Shown here piece after piece: positions 16,834 through 23,976 of a stretch of 34,841 bases of DNA (position 1 is its first letter; every line of letters begins with the position of its first letter). A model generated the notes under the pieces. That model made no database searches. It saw only the letters and a list, made by a program, of their open reading frames with translations, and was not told where the DNA came from. The position numbers and the translations under genes were made by a program. The DNA is from an uncultured Christensenella sp. GTDB taxonomy: Bacteria > Bacillota > Clostridia > Christensenellales > Pumilibacteraceae. The stretch lies in the NCBI GenBank assembly GCA_910585055.1, contig CAJUBY010000013.1, positions 1 to 34,841 on the forward strand, given 5' to 3'.

Positions 16834-18294
16834 ATGATTTGTGTATTGACCGCCGCGGCTGTCAGAGCTGCGGAAAAGCATACGGAAAATAAAGGCGTTG
16901 CGGAAATACTGCTACGCATGAACGCCGCGCTCGCCGTTGCGGACCGTGTATACGAAAGGGCTTGTAAAAACGGAGTGCGTACCGCGGTGTTTTGCGGTCC
17001 GGGCGGCAACGGTTACGACGGTCTGCTTGCCGCATGCCGACTGCGCCGTATGGGTTGTGATATAACAGTATATTATGTCGGTGAATTGGATAAATTCGAC
17101 CGCACGGCTGTCGCTTATGCTAAAAACGAAGGTCTTAAGCCAATCGATGCTGCCGAATATATCGGAGGCGCCGATATAATCGTAGACGCTGTTTTCGGTA
17201 TAGGTTTGTCTAGGGATGTAACGGGTGAAACAGCCGCATTGCTCAATAGGCTGAATTCCGAAAATAACGCGTTTAAACTGGCTGTCGATATACCTTCCGG
17301 TCTCAATGCGGACAGCGGCGAGATAATGGGGACATGTTTCCGCGCGGACGTGACGGTAACGTTTTCATGCTATAAGCCGGGTATGCTTTTTGACCGCGGA
17401 CGTGACGTTTGCGGAAGGATATTTGTTGCGGATGTGGGAGTAGAAACATCTTCGGCAGTAAGAGTATTCGAAGACGGAGATCTCGAGCCGTATGTACGTA
17501 AAAGATCGGCGCATAAGGGAACGTCCGGAAAGGTGTTTATCATAGGCGGCTGCGGCAATATGATCGGCGCGCCCATGCTTGCCGCAGCATCGGCACACGC
17601 CGCTTATCTTAACGGAGCCGGGACGGTTACGGTTTGTCTGCCGTCCGTTCACCGCGCGTCGGCTGCTTCGCGCGTGTCTATGGCTATGATGAAGTTTTTG
17701 CCGGATACGGCAGACGGATTTATAAAATTCGATAAGAAAGCGCTGGACGGTATTATCGGTAAGGCTTCCGCAATAGGGATAGGCGTAGGTATGGGCGAAA
17801 CTCCGGAGTTGAAAAAGACCGTCGAATACCTATGCGAAAATTTCAAAGGTACGCTCGTATTGGATGCCGATGCGCTCAATGCGATAAAGCGCGATTTCGG
17901 ATTTTTGAGTTCGGCTGTAGCAAAAACTGTGATCACTCCGCACGTAGGCGAGTTCGAAAGATTGACCGGACTGCCCGCTACAGTGGACAACGCCATGCGT
18001 ACGGCAAGGGAAACAGGCAGTATAGTCGTGCTTAAATCGGCCACTACGATAGTGACTAACGGCACCGAAGTGCGCCTTAATCTTTCCGGCACGCCTGCTA
18101 TGGCAAAAGGCGGTATGGGCGATGTGCTTTGCGGCTGTATCACGGCGCTGTCGTGCGCATTCGATCCTTTTGACGCGGCGTCAATAGCTTGTTACCGCAA
18201 CGGATCGGGTGCGGAACGCGCAGTAAGCTCTTATGCCGAAATGATGCTTACGGCAAAAGACGTTTTGAAATTTGCCGATTACGACGAGATCTGA
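16834..18294 (+). CDS. nnr: Bifunctional NAD(P)H-hydrate epimerase / ADP-dependent NAD(P)H-hydrate dehydratase
   Basis: Repairs damaged (hydrated) NADH and NADPH: the N-terminal half epimerises the R form, and the C-terminal half dehydrates the S form using ADP. The 486-residue length is right for the fused enzyme. The N-terminal YjeF domain shows GPGGNGYDGLLAA and DIPSGLNADSGE. The C-terminal ribokinase-like domain shows HKGTSGKVFIIGG, LDADALNAI, ITPHVGEFERL and the nucleotide/catalytic loop AKGGMGDVLCG. I chose the ATG at 16834 (AGAGG at 16821-16825) because the open frame upstream of it lies inside acpS. It is the last gene of the recX-peptidase-acpS-nnr run and is closed by a terminator shared with the converging toxin gene. 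Confidence 0.95.
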   Translation: MICVLTAAAVRAAEKHTENKGVAEILLRMNAALAVADRVYERACKNGVRTAVFCGPGGNGYDGLLAACRLRRMGCDITVYYVGELDKFDRTAVAYAKNEGLKPIDAAEYIGGADIIVDAVFGIGLSRDVTGETAALLNRLNSENNAFKLAVDIPSGLNADSGEIMGTCFRADVTVTFSCYKPGMLFDRGRDVCGRIFVADVGVETSSAVRVFEDGDLEPYVRKRSAHKGTSGKVFIIGGCGNMIGAPMLAAASAHAAYLNGAGTVTVCLPSVHRASAASRVSMAMMKFLPDTADGFIKFDKKALDGIIGKASAIGIGVGMGETPELKKTVEYLCENFKGTLVLDADALNAIKRDFGFLSSAVAKTVITPHVGEFERLTGLPATVDNAMRTARETGSIVVLKSATTIVTNGTEVRLNLSGTPAMAKGGMGDVLCGCITALSCAFDPFDAASIACYRNGSGAERAVSSYAEMMLTAKDVLKFADYDEI

Positions 18295-18335
18295 CCTATA
18301 TCGATTTATAAAACGGAATATGCCGCAATAAATAA

Positions 18336-18368
18336 GGACCGCGAATGTGTAGTACACGATCGCGGTCC
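18336..18368. terminator. Bidirectional terminator between nnr and the toxin gene
   Basis: A stem of GGACCGCG (18336-18343) with CGCGGTCC (18361-18368) encloses a second 4-bp stem (18347-18350 with 18354-18357). The minus-strand side is T-rich (complement of 18326-18335); the plus-strand T tract is short. Confidence 0.7.
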
Positions 18369-18374
18369 CGCTGT

Positions 18375-18722
18375 TTATACGAACCCCAGAGATATGAGCG
18401 TTGCGCGCTCTATTTTTCGCATTGCCGCAGTGTCGAGTTCGCCGACACGGGCTTTAAGTCTGTGTTTATCAAGTGTGCGCAGCTGTTCGAGCAGTACGAC
18501 GGAATCTTTGGCAAGTCCGAACTGTCCGGCGCGAAGCTCGACATGGGTCGGAAGCTTTGCTTTTGTTATCCGGCTCGTTACGGCGCATACTATAACGGTG
18601 GGCGAGTATCGGTTGCCGACGTCGTTCTGAATAATAAGAACGGGACGTACTCCGCCCTGTTCCGATCCTATGACGGGGCTCAGATCCGCGTAATATATTT
18701 CTCCGCGCTTGTAAACCGACAC
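18375..18722 (-). CDS. mazF: MazF/PemK-family endoribonuclease toxin
   Basis: A 115-residue toxin of the MazF/EndoA type that cuts mRNA at short sequence motifs and halts growth. Visible features are the N-terminal strand with RGEIYYADLSP, the loop VIGSEQGGVRPVLII with the catalytic Arg, and AVTSRITKAKLPTHVEL with the conserved Thr/Ser. The C-terminal half also fits (DSVVLLEQLRTLDKHRL). The start codon is GTG, with AAAGGAG 7 nt ahead. The antitoxin lies 18 bp upstream in the same direction, the standard order. Bacillota often carry mazEF near acpS-nnr-alr. Here it is inverted relative to acpS-nnr, and alr is absent between them. Confidence 0.93.
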   Translation of the reverse strand: MSVYKRGEIYYADLSPVIGSEQGGVRPVLIIQNDVGNRYSPTVIVCAVTSRITKAKLPTHVELRAGQFGLAKDSVVLLEQLRTLDKHRLKARVGELDTAAMRKIERATLISLGFV

Positions 18723-18740
18723 AGTTTTCTCCTTTGTTGT

Positions 18741-18944
18741 TTATAAATTAGCCCAATCGAGATCGACGTCTGCGCATTCGTCGAAACCGTTTTTCCACAA
18801 CTCGCTCTGTTCCATAATATGCGCGTCGATGACATAACGTTTCAGCATTTCGGCAATAAGCGCAGAAACGGGGATATTTCTTTTATCGGCATTGTTCGTC
18901 AAAACGGTATTCAAAGCGTCGTCCACCTCTATAAGATACTTCAT
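18741..18944 (-). CDS. MazE-type (ribbon-helix-helix) antitoxin
   Basis: A 67-residue protein directly upstream of mazF. The N-terminal strand (MKYLIEVDD) followed by two helices (KRNIPVSALIAEMLKRYV) matches a ribbon-helix-helix DNA-binding domain. The C-terminal tail (LWKNGFDECADVDLDWANL) is of the kind that wraps around MazF; a similar 'G-x-x-E-x-A-x-x-x-L' run ends the EndoA antitoxin of Bacillus. It is expected to neutralise the toxin and repress the operon. AAGGAG precedes its ATG. I did not find a convincing promoter in the 112 bp upstream, although the AT-rich stretch at 19000-19020 could hold one. Confidence 0.8.
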   Translation of the reverse strand: MKYLIEVDDALNTVLTNNADKRNIPVSALIAEMLKRYVIDAHIMEQSELWKNGFDECADVDLDWANL

Positions 18945-19056
18945 AAATTTTCTCCTTAAAATAAAGATTTATACGGTTAGTTTGTTATCGATCGCATAAT
19001 TTATGTATAATTTTCGCTAAAATTCGACATTGCGATCAAAACAGGCGATTTTGCAA

Positions 19057-19084
19057 TAAAAAAACGGCGGATAAATATCCGCCG
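19057..19084 (-). terminator. Rho-independent terminator after the SecB-like gene
   Basis: A 9-bp stem (19076-19084 with 19065-19073) with a minimal loop is followed on the minus strand by a run of T residues (complement of 19058-19064). It separates the SecB-like gene from the toxin-antitoxin pair downstream. Confidence 0.85.
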
Positions 19085-19109
19085 CTGGTAAATATAACAT
19101 TATTGAATT

Positions 19110-19553
19110 TTACGCATTTTCGGGTTTTGCCGCGATGCCGCAGTAAACGGGCGGCGAGACCATCGGGATACCGTTAGACGCCTGTGTAAGCTGCGAGATA
19201 ACGAGCGACATGGACGAAAAAACATTTCCGCAAAGCAGATTGAAGTCGTTTGCCGTAAATGTGCGCAAAAGCTCGCGGTAGTCTATATCCTGACCGACGA
19301 ATTCGTCGTTGAGCGTGCGTTTGATCGTATAGACGGCAGTGATCTCGAAAACGCCTTCCGGCTCGAAATCCATTCTGCGTACTACTTCGTATTCGACGTT
19401 TGCGCCGTCCTGTTTTTGAAAAAACACTTCGTCCTGCGTCCTGCCGCGGTAATTGACCTGCGGACGGATCTGAAGCCTGTCGAATGTCGCTCTGCGCATG
19501 GTGGCTTGCATGGGACCGTCTTTAAAAAGTTTACTTATTTCGATTTTCTCCAT
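19110..19553 (-). CDS. SecB-like protein (putative chaperone)
   Basis: A 147-residue cytosolic protein. Its order of long antiparallel strands (RATFDRLQIRP, then NVEYEVVRRMDF and VFEITAVYTIKRTL) followed by a helix and a terminal IP-x-x-SPPVY segment resembles the SecB fold, which ends in a G-x-x-P-x-x-x-x-P-V-x-F motif. SecB-type proteins hold unfolded polypeptides, either for export or as the chaperone of toxin-antitoxin-chaperone modules. The similarity is by fold pattern, not strong sequence identity. CGGAGG lies 8 nt before the ATG. It has its own strong promoter and terminator and is encoded 165 bp upstream of the MazEF-type pair on the same strand. It could equally be an uncharacterised SecB-fold family. 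Confidence 0.5.
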   Translation of the reverse strand: MEKIEISKLFKDGPMQATMRRATFDRLQIRPQVNYRGRTQDEVFFQKQDGANVEYEVVRRMDFEPEGVFEITAVYTIKRTLNDEFVGQDIDYRELLRTFTANDFNLLCGNVFSSMSLVISQLTQASNGIPMVSPPVYCGIAAKPENA

Positions 19554-19582
19554 ATTTTCCTCCGAGAATAATGCTTTTTGTT

Positions 19583-19611
19583 AGTATAACTCATTTTCTT
19601 AAATATGTCAA
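19583..19611 (-). promoter_or_regulatory. SigA promoter of the SecB-like gene
   Basis: On the minus strand -35 TTGACA (19606-19611), 17-bp spacer, -10 TATACT (19583-19588), 29 nt before the ATG. Confidence 0.85.
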
Positions 19612-19655
19612 CGTTTTTAAACGGCAAAAGATATTGCCGGCATACAAATTGCGGC

Positions 19656-19684
19656 TTGACAACATCTTATAAATATAGTATAAT
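19656..19684 (+). promoter_or_regulatory. Consensus SigA promoter of the PfkB-dinB transcript
   Basis: Perfect -35 TTGACA (19656-19661), 17-bp spacer and perfect -10 TATAAT (19679-19684). The AGAGGTG ribosome binding site follows at 19711-19717. Confidence 0.9.
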
Positions 19685-19722
19685 ATTTCGGCATGTTAAA
19701 CAATGGGTAAAGAGGTGCACCA

Positions 19723-20634
19723 ATGAAGTTTTTCATATCGGGTTTGGTCAACGTAGAAACCAATTTGAGGATACGTTCGTTTCCGGTTGCTTATTATCCG
19801 ATAGATTATCCGTTTTTCGGCATCAATTCTTCTATTTCCGGCGTCGGGTACAATTTGGCGGCAGCTGCGCGGACGCTGGGCGACGAAGTTATATTTTCGT
19901 CGATGATCGGCAAGGATGTCGAAGGACAGCGTATCGCAAAGACGCTCGACGAAAACGGTATATCCCGGAATTATGTTTTCGAAGAGCTCGAGTCTACGCC
20001 TGTGTCGATAATACTCTACGAACCGGGTGCGGACGGGCGCAGACAGATATATTGCGATCTTAAGGATATACAGTAAAAAACTGCGGATGTGGATAAATTA
20101 CGGGATGCTATACTTTCGGCGGACGTTTGTATGCTGTGTAACTCCAATTTCAACCGCGCGCTGTTGCCTATAGCCAAAAATTCGGGCAAACCGATAGCTA
20201 CCGATGTGCATGTACTGAGCGACATCAACGATCCTTTCAACCGCGATTTTATGAGTTATGCCGATATTCTGTTTTTAAGCGATGAGGATCTGCCGGCATC
20301 GCCCGAGCAATTTTTGATCTCATTGAAAAATACTTATGCCGCAAAGATCGTCGCTATAGGTCTGGGCGGCGACGGCGTTATATATTACGAACGGGATACC
20401 GATACGGTAACCAAATTACCTATAGCGAATATCGGCGGCGTGGTAAATACGATAGGTGCAGGAGACGCATTGTTCACGGCGTTCAACCATTATTACTTTA
20501 AAGGTTTGAACACGGCAGAAGCTATGAAACGCGCGGAAGTCTTTGCGGCGCTTAAAATACGTCACGGCGGCGGAGCTATCGGTTTTCCGACGGAAGATAT
20601 GGTGGAAGAGGTGTACCGTTCGTACGGGTTTTAA
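19723..20634 (+). pseudogene. PfkB-family sugar kinase interrupted by one in-frame TAA
   Basis: The frame from 19723 to 20634 encodes a complete PfkB/ribokinase-like protein of about 303 residues except for one TAA at codon 118 (20074-20076). The N-terminal part has the substrate-site GVGYNLAAAARTLG and IGKDVEGQRI. The part after the stop has the ATP-binding and catalytic GGVVNTIGAGDALF with the catalytic Asp. Both halves stay in the same frame, with no other damage. GTG at 20089 could restart translation, but a half-kinase would lack the substrate site. The gene has a consensus promoter and a good ribosome binding site. Natural substrate unknown (a sugar or nucleoside). The stop could be a recent nonsense mutation or a sequence error; recoding is less likely because TAA ends other genes here. 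Confidence 0.8.
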
Positions 20635-21864
20635 ATGGCGGACAGAGTAATACTGCATTGCGATCTTAATAATTTTTACGCTTCGGCGGAATGTATAACT
20701 CACAGCGAGTGGAGAAACGTTCCGTTGGCGGTTTGCGGCAATCCCGAGCTTAGGCACGGGGTTGTTCTCGCTAAAAACGAAATTGCAAAAAAGTACGGTA
20801 TAAAAACGGGCGACGTGATCTGGCAGGCTAAACAAAAAGCTCCCGATCTTGTGACCGTTCCGCCTCATTTCGACCTTTATATGGCGTATTCCAAACAGAT
20901 GTTCGCGCTATATAACGACTTTACGGATATGGTGGAACCTTTCGGTGCGGACGAATGCTGGCTGGACGTTACAGGTTCGCAAAAGATCTTCGGCGACGGA
21001 GTAAAAATAGCGGATTCAATAAGAGCGCGTGTAAAACGCGAAAGCGGACTGACGTGTTCTGTAGGCGTGAGCTTTAACAAGGTCTTCGCAAAGCTCGGGT
21101 CCGATCTTAAAAAACCGGATGCGACGACGGTGATCGACCGCAGCAATTTTAAACGTTTGATATGGGGATTGAATGCGGATGAAATGCTTATGGTAGGGCG
21201 CAGGATATACGCGCACCTGCTTAAACTCAATATAACGACGATCGGCGATCTGGCAAATGCCGATCCCGTAATGCTTAAAAGCCATTTCGGGATAAACGGA
21301 TTAAAGATGAAAGCATTTGCCAACGGTGAAGATACGGAACCTGTTCGCGAAGCCGTCAAATCCCGTGACGTAAAGTCGATAGGGCACGGCATGACCGCCG
21401 TACGCGATATAGAAACGTTATCCGATGCGCGCGATTTGATCTATTATTTAAGCGAAAAGGTAGCCGCCCGTATGCGTAGATCGGGGTACCGCGGTTCGTT
21501 GGTTTCCGTAGGTATGCGAGATAACACACTGTTTTCGATAGTCAGACAGCATGCGCTTCCCGTTCCGACTTATTCGTCTACGGAAATAGCGGAATGTGCA
21601 TTAAAAGTTTTCGGCGAAAACTGGAACGGCGATCCGATGCGTACCGTAACGGTTTCCGTATCAAAACTCGAGGGCGTCGACGAGCCACGGCAAATGTCGT
21701 TTTTCGATGACGAGTCGCGTAACGACAAACTGGAAAAGCTCGATGAAACATTGGACAAGATAAATTCCAAATACGGCAGTGTCGTACACCGCGCGTCGCT
21801 TGTCGGTAAAGACTTTATATACGATAAAAACGATGCGGAAGATTTTCTCCCGTTCCAAAGGTAG
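20635..21864 (+). CDS. dinB: DNA polymerase IV (Y-family translesion polymerase)
   Basis: Error-prone polymerase that copies past damaged bases. The 409-residue protein has the Y-family catalytic centre: HCDLNNFYASAE (first Asp) and GADECWLDVTG (Asp-Glu pair). It also has GVSFNKVFAKLGSDLKKP, helix-hairpin-helix TTIGDLANADP, and the little-finger domain from about residue 240. A beta-clamp-binding motif lies near the end (RQMSFFDDE). Its ATG directly follows the TAA of the kinase gene (TTTTAAATGG) with no ribosome binding site at normal distance, so translation probably depends on coupling to the upstream gene. That makes the kinase stop codon relevant to dinB expression. No LexA-type box is seen. 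Confidence 0.95.
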   Translation: MADRVILHCDLNNFYASAECITHSEWRNVPLAVCGNPELRHGVVLAKNEIAKKYGIKTGDVIWQAKQKAPDLVTVPPHFDLYMAYSKQMFALYNDFTDMVEPFGADECWLDVTGSQKIFGDGVKIADSIRARVKRESGLTCSVGVSFNKVFAKLGSDLKKPDATTVIDRSNFKRLIWGLNADEMLMVGRRIYAHLLKLNITTIGDLANADPVMLKSHFGINGLKMKAFANGEDTEPVREAVKSRDVKSIGHGMTAVRDIETLSDARDLIYYLSEKVAARMRRSGYRGSLVSVGMRDNTLFSIVRQHALPVPTYSSTEIAECALKVFGENWNGDPMRTVTVSVSKLEGVDEPRQMSFFDDESRNDKLEKLDETLDKINSKYGSVVHRASLVGKDFIYDKNDAEDFLPFQR

Positions 21865-21900
21865 CGCCGTAAAATTATCGGTATAAATATTACGTTGCGA

Positions 21901-21930
21901 TTGACATGATCGTCGTATTTATTGTATAAT
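21901..21930 (+). promoter_or_regulatory. SigA promoter of uvrBA
   Basis: -35 TTGACA (21901-21906), 18-bp spacer, -10 TATAAT (21925-21930). The leader to the ATG at 21982 is about 45 nt and lacks a purine-rich ribosome binding site. No LexA-box (GAAC-N4-GTTC) overlaps it. Confidence 0.85.
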
Positions 21931-21981
21931 ATATGTCGATATTTTTTGTTGCGGTTTCGGCTGCTTTAATTACGGTACATC

Positions 21982-23961
21982 ATGGAATTTAAACTTCACA
22001 GTGCATACAGACCGACGGGCGACCAGCCGCAGGCGATACAGGCTATAGCCGACGGGATAGAGGACGGACTTGCGGCGCAGGTATTAAAGGGGGTAACCGG
22101 CAGCGGCAAGACCTTTACTATGGCAAACGTTATCGAACGCGTACAGCGTCCGACGTTGGTGCTTGCGCATAACAAAACGCTTGCGGCACAGCTGTGTAAC
22201 GAGTTTAAAGAGTTTTTCCCGGAAAACAGAGTGGAGTTTTTCGTCAGTTATTACGATTACTACCAGCCCGAAGCGTATTTGCCGTCTACCGATACCTATA
22301 TCGAGAAGGATCTTGCGATAAACGACGAGATAGACAAACTTAGGCACAGCGCAACCTGTTCGTTACACGAGCGGCGCGATACGATAGTCGTCGCTTCGGT
22401 TTCGTGTATATACGGTTTGGGCGCGCCGGAAGAATATTACAGATTGGCGCTGTCCATACGTCCCGGCGACAAAATGTCGCGCGAAAGTTTGATCGCGCGG
22501 TTGATAGAGATAAATTACAAGCGAAACGATCTCGCTCCCGAACGTACGGATTTCCGAGTGCGCGGAGATACCGTGGATATTTTTCCTGCGAGCATGTCCG
22601 AACACGGCATTCGCGTCGAGTTTTTCGGAAACGAGATAGACGCAGTGAGCGAGTTCGATATAGTTTCCGGTAATATCGCGGCGAAACTCGCGCATGCGGC
22701 GATTTTTCCTGCGAGCCATTACGCGGTCGAGCACAACACCATGCTTGCGGCTATCGAACAGATAGAAATGGATTGCGAGGAACGCGTTAAGTTTTTTACC
22801 GACAATCATAAGCTTATCGAAGCGCAGCGCATTGGCGAACGTGTAAGATACGACATCGAAATGATGAAGGAAATAGGCTATTGTTCGGGAATAGAAAACT
22901 ATTCCAGATATTTCGACGGGCGAAGACCGGGCGAGCCGCCGTTTACGTTGCTCGATTATTTTCCCGACGATTTTATAATTTTCATAGACGAAAGCCATAT
23001 GACTATCCCTCAGCTTCGCGCTATGTACAACGGCGACAAGGCGCGTAAAACCGCGCTTATCGACTACGGTTTCCGTCTGCCTGCGGCGTTCGATAACCGT
23101 CCGCTTAAATTCGACGAGTTCAAAAGCAGGATAAAACAGGCTGTTTATGTTTCGGCTACGCCTGCGCCTTACGAGCTGGAACTTACCGGCGGCAGATATA
23201 CAAGTCAGATAATCAGACCTACGGGACTTCTCGATCCGCCCGTCGAAGTCCGTCCCACAAAAGGTCAGATCGACGATTTGCTTACCGAGATAAAAGATAC
23301 GGTAGCAAACGGCGGACGCGTACTTGTTACGACTCTTACTAAGCGTATGTCGGAAAGCCTTGCCGACTTTATGTCGGAACACGGCGTAAAGGTAAAGTAT
23401 CTGCACAGCGATATAGACACTATGGAGCGTGTGACTATAGTCAACAGTCTGCGCCGCGGCGATTACGACGTTGTTGTAGGTATTAACCTGTTGCGAGAAG
23501 GGTTGGATATACCGGAAGTACAGTTGGTGGCTATACTCGATGCGGATAAAGAGGGCTTTTTGCGGTCGGAAACTTCGCTCATACAGACGATAGGGAGAGC
23601 GGCAAGAAACAGTCAAAGCCGTGTTATAATGTACGGCGACGCGATAACAGGGTCTATGCGGCGCGCTATCGACGAAACACAGGCGCGCAGATCCGTTCAG
23701 ATGCAATACAACAGCGATAACGGCATCACGCCCAAAACAATAGTGAAACCTATAAAAAATACTATCGAAATAACTAGCAAACAATCCAAAGTCGAACTTA
23801 AAGATATTGCGAAAGAACTAGATAGGCTGAGATCGCTCATGGCGGCGGCGAGCAAAGAACTCGATTTCGAAACAGCAATAACTTACAGAGAAAAGATCGC
23901 GGAATTGCGCGAATTTCAACGCGACATGGCTAAAAAGAACGCCGTGCGGAAAAACAAGTAA
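21982..23961 (+). CDS. uvrB: Excinuclease ABC subunit B
   Basis: The helicase-like damage-verifying subunit of nucleotide excision repair, loaded by UvrA and then joined by UvrC. The 659-residue length is standard. Visible are Walker A (GVTGSGKTFTMAN), the damage-probing beta-hairpin (YYDYYQPEAYLPSTDTYIEKD region), the DESH Walker B, helicase motif VI (QTIGRAARN), and the C-terminal UVR motif (LDFETAITYREKIAEL) that binds UvrC. It has its own promoter. The leader has no clear Shine-Dalgarno sequence. It is followed 15 bp later by uvrA. Confidence 0.98.
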   Translation: MEFKLHSAYRPTGDQPQAIQAIADGIEDGLAAQVLKGVTGSGKTFTMANVIERVQRPTLVLAHNKTLAAQLCNEFKEFFPENRVEFFVSYYDYYQPEAYLPSTDTYIEKDLAINDEIDKLRHSATCSLHERRDTIVVASVSCIYGLGAPEEYYRLALSIRPGDKMSRESLIARLIEINYKRNDLAPERTDFRVRGDTVDIFPASMSEHGIRVEFFGNEIDAVSEFDIVSGNIAAKLAHAAIFPASHYAVEHNTMLAAIEQIEMDCEERVKFFTDNHKLIEAQRIGERVRYDIEMMKEIGYCSGIENYSRYFDGRRPGEPPFTLLDYFPDDFIIFIDESHMTIPQLRAMYNGDKARKTALIDYGFRLPAAFDNRPLKFDEFKSRIKQAVYVSATPAPYELELTGGRYTSQIIRPTGLLDPPVEVRPTKGQIDDLLTEIKDTVANGGRVLVTTLTKRMSESLADFMSEHGVKVKYLHSDIDTMERVTIVNSLRRGDYDVVVGINLLREGLDIPEVQLVAILDADKEGFLRSETSLIQTIGRAARNSQSRVIMYGDAITGSMRRAIDETQARRSVQMQYNSDNGITPKTIVKPIKNTIEITSKQSKVELKDIAKELDRLRSLMAAASKELDFETAITYREKIAELREFQRDMAKKNAVRKNK

Positions 23962-23976
23962 GGAGCCGATAAAACG

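Noticed and set aside
20062..20091. Programmed readthrough or separate two-gene arrangement of the kinase
   Set aside because: The stop context TAA-A is not a leaky one, and there is no ribosome binding site at a useful distance before the GTG at 20089. A mutation or sequence error is simpler.
22363..23784. 473-residue open frame antisense to uvrB
   Set aside because: Fully covered by uvrB with all its motifs; the antisense product has no family features or ribosome binding site.
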